Positions 36,287-47,263 of a stretch of 64,000 bases of DNA are shown here, one piece after another. The DNA lies in the NCBI RefSeq assembly GCF_030814655.1, contig NZ_JAUSVK010000001.1:4967001-5031000 (forward strand), given 5' to 3'. The position numbers and the translations under genes were made by a program. Source of the DNA: Labrys monachus (lineage in GTDB: Bacteria; Pseudomonadota; Alphaproteobacteria; Rhizobiales; Labraceae). The notes under the pieces were generated by a model. That model saw only the letters and a list, made by a program, of their open reading frames with translations. It had not been told where the DNA came from and did not search any database. Numbering within the stretch: the first letter of the stretch is position 1; every line of letters starts with the position of its first letter.

Positions 36287-37279
36287 CTAGCCGAGGGGGC
36301 AGGCGCCGGTCGAGGCGCGCACCACCAGCTGGCTGAGGACGCGGCGCGACACATGCGGCTCGCGCGCCTTGCCGCCGATGAGGCGGATCAGCGACTGCGT
36401 CGCCATCTTGCCGGTCTCGGTGGTCGATCCCGTGACGGATGTCAGCGGCGGCGACCAGATGGATGCGGCCGGGACGTCGTCGAAACCGATCACGCTCATG
36501 TCGTCGGGCACCTTCACGCCCCGGCTCGCCAGCCGCGACATGATGCCGAAGGCCATGAGGTCGTTATAGGCGATGATGGCGGTACAGCCGCGCGCCACCG
36601 CGATGTCCGCCGCCTGGACGCCGCCCTCGAAACGGGGAGCATAGGGGCCGATGCCGGCGGCATCGAGGCCGAGCGCCTGCATCGCCTCCCGGAAACTGTC
36701 CCGGCGCTGCCGGTTCGACAGCGAGGCCACCGGCCCCTCGACATAGACGATCCGCTTGTGCCCGAGGGCGGCGAGATGCTCGACCGCCTGCCGGGTGCCG
36801 GAAGACGGATCGATCACCACGGAGGGAATGCCCTCGACTTCGCGGTTGACCAGCACCAGGGGCTTGTTGCGGACGAGTTCGACGATCTCGGCCTCGTCGA
36901 GGCGGGACGAGGCCAGGATCAGGCCATCGACGCGGGGCAGCATCGTGCTGATGATCTCGCTCTCGCCGAGCGGCTCCTCATTGGTGTCGGCCAGGACGAG
37001 GCTCACGCCGTGGCGGCGCAATTCGTGCAGCACCGACTTCAGCAGCACCGAGAAAAAGGGATTCTCGATGTCGGGGACGACGAGGCCGATGCTCCCGATG
37101 CGCGCCTTCGGCGGCTGGCGCTCGAGATCGACGCTGTAGCCGGCCTTTTTGGCGGCGATCATGATCGCGGTGCGCGTCTCCGGCTTGACGAGTTCGGGGC
37201 GGCGCAGGGCGCGGGACACCGTCGAGGTGGAAAGACCCAGGCTGGCGGCGATCGCCGCCAGGGGCGTTGAGCGTTTCAC
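36287..37279 (-). CDS. LacI family transcriptional regulator
   Basis: About 330 residues: N-terminal helix-turn-helix and hinge (PLAAIAASLGLSTSTVSRAL) followed by a periplasmic-binding-like sensor domain (IGLVVPDIENPFFSVLL, SVIGFDDVPAASIWSPPLTS). GTG 37279 is chosen because the DNA-binding domain starts directly after it; upstream ATGs would overlap iolB. It is the last gene of the sugar ABC/iolB operon and probably represses it in response to the imported sugar or a derivative. A LacI-type palindrome lies upstream of the operon at 43400. Confidence 0.88.
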   Translation of the reverse strand: MKRSTPLAAIAASLGLSTSTVSRALRRPELVKPETRTAIMIAAKKAGYSVDLERQPPKARIGSIGLVVPDIENPFFSVLLKSVLHELRRHGVSLVLADTNEEPLGESEIISTMLPRVDGLILASSRLDEAEIVELVRNKPLVLVNREVEGIPSVVIDPSSGTRQAVEHLAALGHKRIVYVEGPVASLSNRQRRDSFREAMQALGLDAAGIGPYAPRFEGGVQAADIAVARGCTAIIAYNDLMAFGIMSRLASRGVKVPDDMSVIGFDDVPAASIWSPPLTSVTGSTTETGKMATQSLIRLIGGKAREPHVSRRVLSQLVVRASTGACPLG

Positions 37280-37359
37280 GGCGAAGGCACCCCGCGTCGC
37301 GGCGGCGATATCCACCAGATCATCGTCCGCATGTCGTTCCCGTTCGCAAGAAGGCCCGT

Positions 37360-38166
37360 TCAGGCCATGAGGAAGGCGTGCGACGCTTCCGTCTGGAAGC
37401 GCCACGTCCGTACCGGACCTGCCATAACATTCAGATAATAAAGGTCAAACCCGTAGGGCGCCGCGACGGGATGATAACCGCGGGGGACGAGGACGACGTT
37501 GCGGTCATAGGCTGCCATCGTCTCGTCGATCGAGCGGTCGTCGGTGTAGACGCGCTGCAGCGCGTAGCCCTGCTCGGGCCTGAGGCGGTGGTAATAGGTC
37601 TCCTCCAGCCGGCTTTCGCGCGGCAGGTCGTCGGTATCGTGCTTGTGCGGCGGATAGCTCGACCAATGGCCGCCGGGCGTCACCGATTCGACCACCAGCA
37701 GGGCTTCGGCCTGTGCCGTTTCGGGGAGGATGTTGCGGACATGGCGCGTGTTGGTGCCGGTGCCGCGGGTGAGCTTCTCCACCTCCTCCGCCCGGATCAG
37801 CCGCGGCGGATAGAGGCCGGTGGCCGGCGCGCTGCAGACGGCGAGTTCGAGCGGCGTCAGCGCCGTCACGGCAAAACCCGTTCCCGGCGGCAGGTAGACC
37901 GAATGGGGGGCGTCGTCGAAGGGCGTCATCCGGCCGCCGACCGAGGCGAGGTCGAGCCCCCCGGCCCTCACGGCGCCGAGGCCGCCGACGAGGACGAGGA
38001 GGATCTCGCGGCCCGGCATGGCCTCCGGCCCACGCTGCAGCGTCTGCCCCGGCGCCAGCAGATGCAGGTCGAAGCCGACATGGCCCCAGCCCGCCGATTG
38101 CGGCGTGATGTGGAGGATGCGCCCATCGGCGTCCGGCTGGTTCGGCTTGACGAGAAGATCGGTCAT
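37360..38166 (-). CDS. iolB: 5-deoxy-glucuronate isomerase
   Basis: 268 residues of the KduI/IolB cupin family, with metal-site SSYPPHKHD near residue 172, RLEETYYHRL and GYHPVAAPYGFDLYYLNVMA near the C-terminus. IolB converts 5-deoxy-glucuronate to 2-deoxy-5-keto-gluconate in myo-inositol breakdown. No other iol gene is in the window, so partner genes must be elsewhere. Placed directly after two sugar permease genes, it indicates that the transporter imports inositol or a related compound. Confidence 0.92.
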   Translation of the reverse strand: MTDLLVKPNQPDADGRILHITPQSAGWGHVGFDLHLLAPGQTLQRGPEAMPGREILLVLVGGLGAVRAGGLDLASVGGRMTPFDDAPHSVYLPPGTGFAVTALTPLELAVCSAPATGLYPPRLIRAEEVEKLTRGTGTNTRHVRNILPETAQAEALLVVESVTPGGHWSSYPPHKHDTDDLPRESRLEETYYHRLRPEQGYALQRVYTDDRSIDETMAAYDRNVVLVPRGYHPVAAPYGFDLYYLNVMAGPVRTWRFQTEASHAFLMA

Positions 38167-38220
38167 GCGTGCCCCTGGTCTGCGTTGTCGCGCCCGCGGG
38201 CGCGCCGTCCGATGCCGCCG

Positions 38221-39186
38221 CTATCCGCGCTGGTACCGGAGGAAGAAGAAGACGAAGAGCAGGATGATCGCGCCCTGCACGACCTGCTCGAAATAGATGT
38301 TGACGCCGAGAAGCACCATCAGGTTGTTCAGGACGCCCGCGACGAGAACGCCGCCGACGGTCGACCACACGCCGCCGACGCCGCCGAGCAGGCTGGTGCC
38401 GCCCAGCACGACCGGCGTGATCGAATCGAGCGTCAGCGAAGCGCCGATCGTCGGCTGGCTGTAGCCGAGCCGGTTGATCGAGATGATGCCGGCGACGGCG
38501 GCGCACAGGCCGGCAATGGCATAGATGAGGATCTTCACGCCGCCGACATGGACGCCGGAGGCGACCGCCGCGCGTTCATTGCCGCCGATGGCATAGACAT
38601 AGGCGCCGAAGCGGGTGAAGGCGAGCAGCACCCAGGCGATGGCGGCGACCAGCAGCCAGAGGATGATGATCAGCGGCAGATGCGCCACCTGGTCGACGCC
38701 GAACAGGAGCGTCGCGTGATCGTTCTCATAGACGGGATAGCCGTTGCTGATGACATAGGCGAGGCCGAGCGCCGCCTGCATCATGCCGAGCGTGGCGATG
38801 AAGGGCGGCACGCGGCCGACGACGATGAGGAGCCCGTTGGCGAGCCCGCAGCCGAGGCCGACCCCGAGGGCGCCGAGCCGGGCGACCTCGGGGCCGTAAT
38901 CCTGCAGCGACAGCGCGACGATGGAGCTCAGCGCCGTGATCGAGCCGAGCGACAGGTCGATGCCGCCGCTGAGGATGACCAGCGTCTGGCCGACGGCGAG
39001 CGTACCCGTGATGCTGTTCTGGGCGAGGATGTTGACGAGGTTGCGCACCTGCATGAAGGCGCCGTGCGAGGCGATCTCGGCGGCCCCCAGCAGCGCCGCC
39101 AGGAGAACGAGGATGAGGACGCGCGCGTTGAGGACTTTCCGACAGGGCATGGCGCCGGATTGCCTTCCTTCCACGACATCGGTCAT
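38221..39186 (-). CDS. Sugar ABC transporter permease (RbsC-like)
   Basis: 321 residues, ten membrane segments, with the family motifs TLAVGQTLVILSGGIDLSLG near residue 55, GRVPPFIATLGMM and IGGNERAAVASGVHV, and VVLGGTSLLGG near residue 260. BPD_transp_2 family inner-membrane channel for inositol/ribose-type sugars. It is the second of two adjacent, clearly different permease genes sharing one ATPase, suggesting a heteromeric channel or two alternative ones. Confidence 0.9.
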   Translation of the reverse strand: MTDVVEGRQSGAMPCRKVLNARVLILVLLAALLGAAEIASHGAFMQVRNLVNILAQNSITGTLAVGQTLVILSGGIDLSLGSITALSSIVALSLQDYGPEVARLGALGVGLGCGLANGLLIVVGRVPPFIATLGMMQAALGLAYVISNGYPVYENDHATLLFGVDQVAHLPLIIILWLLVAAIAWVLLAFTRFGAYVYAIGGNERAAVASGVHVGGVKILIYAIAGLCAAVAGIISINRLGYSQPTIGASLTLDSITPVVLGGTSLLGGVGGVWSTVGGVLVAGVLNNLMVLLGVNIYFEQVVQGAIILLFVFFFLRYQRG

Positions 39187-39219
39187 CGCCTGTCTCTCTT
39201 CATGGTCCGTCCTTTCGCC

Positions 39220-40172
39220 TCAACGCCCGGACGCCGTCAGCCGCGACCGGAACGAGACGGATATCCACAGCGCCGCCCCGACGGCGATGAAGTTCCAGAA
39301 CGGGTTCACGCCGGTCAGGTCCAGGATGTTGCTGAGCATGGTGAGGATGATGACGCCGAGCACGACGCCCGACAGCTTGCCGGTGCCGCCGAACAGGTCC
39401 GTGCCGCCGAGCACGCAGGCGGCGATCGTCTGCAGTTCATAGCCGGCGCCATAGGTCGGCAGGGCGACGGTGGAGCGTGCGGTGAAGATCAGCCCGCCGA
39501 TCGCCGCGCAGAGGGCCGACAGCGTGTAGACGAGCACCAGGATCGCCGTCGTGTCGATGCCGGAGACGCGTGCCGCGTCGATATTGCCGCCGGTGGCATA
39601 GATATGGCGGCCGGTCGGAAGCTTCGCCAGGATGAGGAAGGCGATGAGGATCACCCCGGCCCAGATCGTCTGCGGCCAGAGGCCCGTGCCGATGTCGAGG
39701 AACCAGGACGGCGCCAGGTTCACCGGCTTGCCGCTGGTGATGGTCAGCGCCACGCCGCGCGCGATGGCGAGCACGCCGAAGGTGACGATGAAGGGTGGCA
39801 TGCGGCCGAGCGCGACCACGATGCCGGTGGCGGCGCCGATCGCGCCGCACACGGCGAGGCTGCCGGCGATGCCGGCGATCGGCCCGACCGAGACGCCGAG
39901 CGCGCCGACGATGGCGGACAGCGCCAGCATCGAGCCGACGCCGAGGTCGATGCCGCCGGTGAGGATCACCAGGAACTGGCCGATCGCCATCACGCCGACG
40001 ATGGAGGACTGCTGCAGGATGTCGTTGAAATTGCCGATGGTAAGGAACAGCGGCGTCACCCATGTGCCGACCGCGACGAGGGCGAGGAGGAGGAGCCAGG
40101 TGCTGTATTCGATCGCCGCGGCCCGAAGGCCGAAACGCCGGCCCGTGCCGGCCGTGGCGACGGAGATCGGTC

Positions 40173-40176
<4 letters not shown>
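39220..40176 (-). CDS. Sugar ABC transporter permease (RbsC-like)
   Basis: 318 residues from ATG 40176, which overlaps the ATPase stop. Family motifs: MAIGQFLVILTGGIDLGVGS near residue 63, GRMPPFIVTFGVLAIARG, YATGGNIDAARVSGID and CVLGGTDLFGGTGKLSGV. Ten membrane segments. Partner of the permease encoded 33 bases downstream and of the ATPase upstream. Confidence 0.9.
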
Positions 40177-41693
<1,517 letters not shown>

Positions 41694-41753
41694 TTCGTCT
41701 CTCCTTCCTGAAACACATGACGGGTGCCGAGGTCCTGGGAGCGCGGGCGTGCC

Positions 41754-41991
41754 GCCCATATGCGCTAACTTTGCCGACAATAGCGCGATTTTCCTTCTCC
41801 TATGCGGGACTTCGCATTCCCTGCGGAAATGCTGGGGGTGGCGCGAAGCGCCGGATGAGGGTCTGGACTTGTGCAATTCCAGCGCGACTATTGAGCTATC
41901 TGCGTTGACGTTTAGACCCTCATCCCCCTGCCGGGACCTTCTCCCGAACCGGGAGAAGGCGAGTATTTCTGTTATGTTAGCGCATATGGGC
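41754..41991. repeat. RIME-like intergenic palindromic element, copy A
   Basis: A 238-base element with perfect 16-base terminal inverted repeats (GCCCATATGCGCTAAC) and internal palindromes including CCTCATCCCCCTGCCGGGA and GAACCGGGAGAAGG. It carries an extra nested palindrome only in its left arm (about 41,803-41,840). It resembles Rhizobium intergenic mosaic elements. Copies B and C are at 45795 and 57939. It lies inside the sugar operon. Confidence 0.8.
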
Positions 41992-42186
41992 GTGCCGCCT
42001 CTATGCGCCAACTTAGACCCGCGATCGGAGGTCGATCACCGATCGGCCTCTTCCTTTCCGGCTGGCTCCGCGTTTCCAAGAGCGGCGATCTGGTGATCGC
42101 CCCTCCATCGTCGCGCCTTGCCTGGCAGAGTGAGCCCTTATGGCGGGGCACCCGCGCTGCCGAGATACGGCCGCCATGGCCAGGAC

Positions 42187-42209
42187 CCGGAGAGTGCGGG
42201 ACTCTCCGG
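42187..42209 (-). terminator. Stem-loop after the sugar-binding protein gene
   Basis: A perfect nine-base stem (CCGGAGAGT, five-base loop) begins 21 bases after the stop at 42230. No U-tract. Such stems often raise binding-protein mRNA level relative to downstream transporter genes. Confidence 0.6.
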
Positions 42210-42229
42210 ACGCCTATGCCAAGGAATGC

Positions 42230-43240
42230 TCAGCGCGGCGCGAAGGCCATCTTCTGGTCCTGCATCTCCTTCAGGAGCGCCTGGGCTTCCTGCTTGCCCT
42301 GGTCGGTGACGCTGGAGATGCAGACGAAGGGCTTGGGCGGGGAGGCCGGAACCGCCTTGCCGTCGAGGATGTCCTTCACATAGGGCATCAGGATCGGCCC
42401 GAAATAAGGGGTGTTGGTGCAGTCGGCGGCGAAGTTCCCGTTCGCGACCTCCTTCACCGCTTCGAGCTGGCCGTCCTTGCTGATGATGGCGCCGAGCAAT
42501 TCGTCGCGCCCCGCCGCCTGGATGGCTTTCAGCGCGCCGATGGCCATTTCGTCGTTCTGGGCGAAGACGAGGTCGATCTGGCCCTGGGGATAGGCGGTCA
42601 GGAAGTTCTCCATGATCGACAGGCCGGGGCCGCGCTCGTTGTGGCCGTCCTGCGTGGCGACGACCTTGATGTCGGGATATTTCGAGATGACCGACTTCAA
42701 GCCGGCATCCATGCCGATCTGCGGCGTCGAGCCGACGGTGCCGACGATCTCGACGATGTTGCCGGCGGGCGAACCCTTCTTCTTCTTCAGCGTCTCGACC
42801 GCGGCCTCGCCCAGCTTCACGCCGACGGCGTTCCAGTCGACCTCGATCAGCATCTTGTACTGGCCCTTGCCGGGCGGCACGCCGAGGCCGCGATCGGCGA
42901 CGATGAGGGGAACGCCGGCCTCGTCGGCCATGGCGGCGATCGGGGTGGCGGCCTGCTGCTCGGCGGGTTCGAGGATCAGGATCTTCGGCTTCAGCTTGAG
43001 CAGGTTCTGCACCTGCGCGACCTGCTTGGACTGGTCGCCATCGGCCTGGACCCACTGGATCCTGAGGCCGGCCTTCTTCGCCTCGGCGAGGATGCTGTCA
43101 TTGTTGGCAGTACGCCAGCTGTTGTAGAGCCCCTCCTGCGAGAAGGCGACCAGCGGCGCATCCTCGGCCGACGCGGGTGCAATTTGTGCAAAGAATGCAA
43201 GCGCGGCCGCAGCGGCGCCCAGCGCGATCAAGCGCTCCAT
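42230..43240 (-). CDS. Sugar ABC transporter periplasmic binding protein
   Basis: 336 residues with a signal peptide (MERLIALGAAAAALAFFAQI, then AS-A cleavage region) and a Peripla_BP_4 fold: LVAFSQEGLYNSWRTANNDS, KILILEPAEQQAATPIAAMA, VPLIVADRG and DLVFAQNDEMAIGALKAI. ATG 43240 is chosen because GGAGGG lies upstream. It delivers a sugar or inositol-type ligand to the permeases; the iolB gene downstream points to inositol-related substrates. First gene of the operon. Confidence 0.9.
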   Translation of the reverse strand: MERLIALGAAAAALAFFAQIAPASAEDAPLVAFSQEGLYNSWRTANNDSILAEAKKAGLRIQWVQADGDQSKQVAQVQNLLKLKPKILILEPAEQQAATPIAAMADEAGVPLIVADRGLGVPPGKGQYKMLIEVDWNAVGVKLGEAAVETLKKKKGSPAGNIVEIVGTVGSTPQIGMDAGLKSVISKYPDIKVVATQDGHNERGPGLSIMENFLTAYPQGQIDLVFAQNDEMAIGALKAIQAAGRDELLGAIISKDGQLEAVKEVANGNFAADCTNTPYFGPILMPYVKDILDGKAVPASPPKPFVCISSVTDQGKQEAQALLKEMQDQKMAFAPR

Positions 43241-43399
43241 CGGAATTCCCTCCATTCGTTATGGCGGGGGGCCTGACCGGCTCTCCCCGAACGCGACGCG
43301 GGACTTTGGATCCCGTCTCGTGCCAGCGCCGCCCGGAAACGAATTTCCCGGCGACGATTGCCGCGACCTGCATTTTTGCATTCGTCGCTGCAACATGCA

Positions 43400-43409
43400 G
43401 CAACGTTGC
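43400..43409. promoter_or_regulatory. LacI-type operator candidate upstream of the sugar operon
   Basis: GCAACGTTGC is a perfect palindrome with the central CG of LacI-family operators, about 160 bases upstream of the binding-protein start. A related GCTGCAACATGCAGC palindrome lies just before it. The likely ligand is the LacI-type protein at the end of the same operon. Confidence 0.5.
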
Positions 43410-43476
43410 AGAAGTCCCTGCGAACGTCAATGGTAATTGAGGGCTCCGGCGGGACGCAGAATTCCGCCCGGGCGGT

Positions 43477-44160
43477 TCACGTCCTGCCCGCTTGCCGCCA
43501 TGCGGCGATCAGGCGCTCGCGTTCCGCCCGCGAGCCGGCGAGGCGCGTCCTCGTCGCCTCCAGCACCGCGGGCGGCGCCTCGGCGGGCGTGCCCGCGCGG
43601 AACGGCGGCGCCGGCGCATATTCCAGCGCGAGCTGGATGCCTTCGGCTTCGGCCCGCCCCAGCAGTTCGGCGACCACCGTCAACCCGAAATCGATGCCGG
43701 CGGTGACGCCGCCCGCGGTGATCAGCGTGCCGTCCTGCACGACGCGGCCCTCCACCGGAATGGCGCCGAAATCCGCCAGGAAGTCGTGGGCATTCCAATG
43801 TGTCGTCGCGCGCCTGCCCTGCAGCAGCCCCGCCGCCCCGAGCACGAGGGCGCCGGTGCAGACGGAGGTGACGTAGCGAGCCCTGCCGGCCTGGAGGCGG
43901 ATGAAGTCCAGCACCGTCTCGTCGCCGAGCAGCGCGTTGACGCCGCTGCCGCCGGGAATGCAGAGCACGTCGAGCGGCGGGCATTCGTGCAGGGTCATGG
44001 TCGGCTGCAGCGACAGGCCGGTCGAGGATCGGAGCGGCGTCCTGTCCTTCCAGAGCAGGTGGACTTCCGCCCCCCGCGCCGATGCGAAGACTTCATAGGG
44101 ACCGGTGAGGTCGAGCTGCTGAACGTCGGGAAAGACGAGAATGCCGAAACGATGGGCCAT
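43477..44160 (-). CDS. DJ-1/PfpI family protein (isonitrile hydratase-like)
   Basis: 227 residues of the GATase1/DJ-1 fold: FGILVFPDVQQLDLTGPYEV at the N-terminus, LDVLCIPGGSGVNALLG near residue 64 and the nucleophile elbow YVTSVCTGALVLGAAGLL, with Cys near residue 100. THWNAHDFL and GGVTAGIDFGL match isonitrile hydratase (InhA) and related enzymes. Actual substrate unknown. It is transcribed divergently from a GlxA-type regulator with the same domain, which probably controls it. Confidence 0.82.
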   Translation of the reverse strand: MAHRFGILVFPDVQQLDLTGPYEVFASARGAEVHLLWKDRTPLRSSTGLSLQPTMTLHECPPLDVLCIPGGSGVNALLGDETVLDFIRLQAGRARYVTSVCTGALVLGAAGLLQGRRATTHWNAHDFLADFGAIPVEGRVVQDGTLITAGGVTAGIDFGLTVVAELLGRAEAEGIQLALEYAPAPPFRAGTPAEAPPAVLEATRTRLAGSRAERERLIAAWRQAGRT

Positions 44161-44235
44161 GGCCGGTCTCCGTGATTGACAGGACGGACCTTACCCGACA
44201 AGAGTCTGGCGCAATCGCCAATCACCCCTCGTTTC

Positions 44236-45207
44236 ATGCCAAAATCCCATCCGCCGAAGCCGCTCCGCCGCATCGAGATCGTCGCCTTCCCCGACGTGCA
44301 GATCCTCGACGTCGCCGGTCCGCTCCAGGTCTTCACCACGGCGAACGAATTGTCGGCCGCCGCGGGCGATGCGCATCCCTACGCACCCTCGGTGGTGGCG
44401 CGCGCCGGACGGGTGCGGAGCACGGCCGGCCTCGCGCTCGACGCCGCGCCGCTGCCTGCGGGCGACGCACCGGATACGCTGCTCGTCGCCGGCGGATGGG
44501 GCGTCGATGCGGCCTGCGAAGATCGCGATCTCGTCGCTTGGATCCGCGCGCGGGCGGGCGGCGCGCGGCGGACGGCCTCCGTGTGCAGCGGCGCCTATCT
44601 CCTGGCGACGGCCGGCCTCCTCGACGGCCGTCGCGCCGTGACGCATTGGCAGCGCTGCCCCGACTTCTCGCAGCGCTTCCCTTCGGTCCGCCTCGAGCCC
44701 GATCCGATCTTCATCCGCGACGGCGACATCTGGACCTCGGCGGGCGTCACCGCCGGCATCGACCTCTCGCTGGCGCTGGTCGAAGCCGATCTCGGACGGG
44801 ACCTCGCCCTCGCCATCGCCCGCCAGCTCGTCGTCTTCCTGAAACGGCCGGGCGGCCAGGCCCAGTTCAGCGCGACGCTCGCCCTGCAGGCCGGCGACGC
44901 GCGCTTCGATCGCCTCCATGCCTGGATCGTCGAAAACCTCCGGGGCGACCTGTCGCTGCCGGCCCTCGCCGGACAGGTCCATATGAGCCCGCGCAGCTTC
45001 TCGCGGCACTATCGCCGGGCCACCGGCCGGACTCCGGCCCGGGCGGTCGAGGACCTTCGCGTCGAAGCGGCGCGCCGGCTGCTCGAACAGGGCGTCTCGG
45101 TCGGCCGCACCTGCGTCCGCTGCGGCTTCGGTTCGGAGGAAACCATGCGGCGCAGCTTCCAGCGCCTCGTCGGCATCCATCCGCAGGCCTATCGCGAGCG
45201 CTTCTGA
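44236..45207 (+). CDS. GlxA family transcriptional regulator (DJ-1 domain plus AraC domain)
   Basis: About 323 residues. An N-terminal DJ-1/PfpI domain (IEIVAFPDVQILDVAGPLQV, ASVCSGAYLLATAGLLDG) is joined to a C-terminal AraC DNA-binding domain (LPALAGQVHMSPRSFSRHYR, RTCVRCGFGSEETMRRSFQR). ATG 44236 is used; ATG 44176 is possible but would leave only 15 bases to the divergent gene. It probably activates the adjacent DJ-1/PfpI gene in response to a small molecule. Confidence 0.85.
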   Translation: MPKSHPPKPLRRIEIVAFPDVQILDVAGPLQVFTTANELSAAAGDAHPYAPSVVARAGRVRSTAGLALDAAPLPAGDAPDTLLVAGGWGVDAACEDRDLVAWIRARAGGARRTASVCSGAYLLATAGLLDGRRAVTHWQRCPDFSQRFPSVRLEPDPIFIRDGDIWTSAGVTAGIDLSLALVEADLGRDLALAIARQLVVFLKRPGGQAQFSATLALQAGDARFDRLHAWIVENLRGDLSLPALAGQVHMSPRSFSRHYRRATGRTPARAVEDLRVEAARRLLEQGVSVGRTCVRCGFGSEETMRRSFQRLVGIHPQAYRERF

Positions 45208-45454
45208 CGGAGGCGGAGGCTCCCCGTCCGCAGGAGACCGTGATCGGGAATGCGCCGCGAGGGGGACGCGGCGGGTCGGGGACCCGCCCACCGTGGTGTG
45301 CCGGTCCCCCGACCGGCGCTCTCCGGCCGAGGGCCGGCGAGACCGCGATGCCGGCGGGGAGAGGCGGCGCAGAAAAAGGTCGCCGGTGCATGAACCTTCC
45401 GGGCACCGCGGGGTTAGTTGGGCGATTCGCCAGGAAATCGAGACAGAAGCTGCC

Positions 45455-45781
45455 ATGGCCGCCGACAACAAGCACGAACTTGCCGACTTCGTCGTCCGCA
45501 GGACATTCGAACCGGTCCTGAAGGCCCGCATGGGGGACAGGTCCGACGCGGACCGCCGCACGCTGGCGCAGGTCCAGGAGATCGCGCGATCGGAGATCGA
45601 GCGCTATCGCGGCTATGACTCCGACGAAAAGGTCGTCGCCAATTTCAGGCGCGACCTGCAGTCGCCGGCGACGAAGAAGGTGCACGCCGCGCTCCGACAC
45701 CTGCATCTGCCGACCCTCGATGACATCAGCGAGGAGTTCGAACGCAAGGCACGCCGGCTGGGCGTGGACGCCGCCTCCTGA
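45455..45781 (+). CDS. Small conserved-looking hypothetical protein
   Basis: 108 residues (MAADNKHELADFVVRRTFEP...), charged, mostly helical, no membrane segment and no domain recognised. Codon use is GC-rich and regular, supporting a real gene. It ends 13 bases before repeat copy B. No functional call. Confidence 0.55.
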   Translation: MAADNKHELADFVVRRTFEPVLKARMGDRSDADRRTLAQVQEIARSEIERYRGYDSDEKVVANFRRDLQSPATKKVHAALRHLHLPTLDDISEEFERKARRLGVDAAS

Positions 45782-45794
45782 GCGCGGGTGGACC

Positions 45795-46056
45795 GCCCAT
45801 AGGCGCTAACTTTGCCGACAATAGCGCGATTTTCCTTCTCCCATGCGGGACTTCGCATTTCCTGCGGAAATGCTGGGGGTGGCGCGAAGCGCCGGATGAG
45901 GGTCTGGACTTCTGCAATTCCAGCGCGACTATTGAGCCATCTGCGTTGACGTTTAGACCCTCATCCCCCTGCCGGGACCCCAAGCATTTCCAAAGGAAAT
46001 GCGAAGTCCCGGCTCGGGAGAAGGCGGGTCTTGCCCTTACGTTAGCACCTATGGGC
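45795..46056. repeat. RIME-like intergenic palindromic element, copy B
   Basis: 262 bases with 15/16 matching terminal inverted repeats (GCCCATAGGCGCTAAC and its partner). It is nearly identical to copy A except that both arms carry the nested palindrome; in the right arm it is at 45,974-46,010. It lies between the small hypothetical gene and the MarR-GNAT gene. Confidence 0.8.
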
Positions 46057-46226
46057 GGACCGCCCATGAGCGCCGACTCTGCGGGAGGTGGCGCGACATT
46101 CGGGCCTCCTTGCGGGCTTGCAGGGTCGCCCCCTTCTATTCCTTCCCCACAAGGGAGAGGGAGGCGGCCAACGTTGCGCTGCAGGACCCAATGTCGGCGC
46201 TCACGGGTGGACCGGCGCGGAACTAC

Positions 46227-46239
46227 TTGACTAAATCAA
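46227..46239. promoter_or_regulatory. Palindromic MarR-type operator candidate
   Basis: TTGACTAAATCAA, an inverted TTGA...TCAA with five-base centre, 52 bases upstream of the MarR-GNAT start. Its TTGACT could also serve as a -35 hexamer. Autoregulation is the likely use. Confidence 0.5.
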
Positions 46240-46290
46240 CCATATCGTTGACGCTGTCATTCTTTCCGACAGTGCCCGACGAGATGCTTC

Positions 46291-47244
46291 ATGGATACCG
46301 TTCCCAGCCCGCCCCATGGCCAGGTCGATCTCGATAGCCAGGTCGATGCGGTCCGCGCCTTCAGCCGGTTCTATACCCGGCAGATCGGCCTGCTCGACGA
46401 AGGCCTGCTGGCGAGCCCGTTTTCGCTGACCGAGGCCCGCGTGCTGTACGAGCTCGCCCATCGCGACGGACCGACGGCCGCCGAGCTCGGACGGGATCTC
46501 GGCCTCGATGCCGGCTATCTCAGCCGGCTGCTCCGGAAATTCGAGGAGCGCGGGCTGATCGCGCGGACGGCCTCGCCGGCCGATGCGCGGCAGTCGGAGA
46601 TCGCACTGACCGCAGCGGGGGGCGAGGCCTTCGCGCCCCTGAACGAGGCTTCGCACCGGCAGGCATCGGCGCTGCTCCGCAGGCTGGCGCCCGCCGCGCG
46701 CGACAGGCTGGTGAAGGCGATGGCCGTGGTGCAGGATCTCCTCGGCGAAGGCTCCAGGCCGGCGGTTCCCTATCTCCTGCGCCCGCTGCAGGTCGGCGAC
46801 ATCGGCTGGATCACGCATCGCCAGGGCCTCCTCTATGCGCAGGAATATGGCTGGGACGAGAGTTTCGAGGCTCTCGTCGCCGAAATCCTCGGCGCCTTCG
46901 TCAAGTCGTTCGACCCGGCCCGCGAACGGTCCTGGATCGCCGAGCGCGAGGGCGAGGTCGTCGGCTCCGTCTTCGTCGTGCGCCAATCCGACGCGGTGGC
47001 GAAGCTGCGCCTCCTCTATGTCGAACCCTCCGCCCGCGGGCTCGGCATCGGCAAGCGGCTGGTCGAGGAATGCATCCGCTTCGCCCGCGCGAAGGGCTAC
47101 GGCACGCTGACGCTGTGGACGAACGACGTCCTCGCCTCGGCCCGGCATATCTACCAGTCGGCCGGCTTCACCCTGGCGGACGAGGAGCGCCACCACGCCT
47201 TCGGCAAGGATCTGGTGGGCCAGAACTGGAACCTCGCGCTGTGA
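46291..47244 (+). CDS. MarR-type regulator fused to GNAT acetyltransferase
   Basis: 317 residues in two domains: a winged-helix MarR part (residues 15-150; FSLTEARVLYELAHRDGPTA, LDAGYLSRLLRKFEERGLIA) and a GNAT part (160-315; LRLLYVEPSARGLGIGKRLV with the acetyl-CoA loop, SAGFTLADEERHHAFG). Such fusions are common in Hyphomicrobiales; the acetylated substrate is unknown. Upstream lies a TTGA...TCAA palindrome. Confidence 0.88.
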   Translation: MDTVPSPPHGQVDLDSQVDAVRAFSRFYTRQIGLLDEGLLASPFSLTEARVLYELAHRDGPTAAELGRDLGLDAGYLSRLLRKFEERGLIARTASPADARQSEIALTAAGGEAFAPLNEASHRQASALLRRLAPAARDRLVKAMAVVQDLLGEGSRPAVPYLLRPLQVGDIGWITHRQGLLYAQEYGWDESFEALVAEILGAFVKSFDPARERSWIAEREGEVVGSVFVVRQSDAVAKLRLLYVEPSARGLGIGKRLVEECIRFARAKGYGTLTLWTNDVLASARHIYQSAGFTLADEERHHAFGKDLVGQNWNLAL

Positions 47245-47263
47245 CGGGCGGGCGGCGCGGGCA

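Noticed and set aside
35808-36354. Small frames upstream of the nusG-like gene
   Set aside because: Low-complexity Arg/Ser/Pro sequence; region better explained as promoter/leader.
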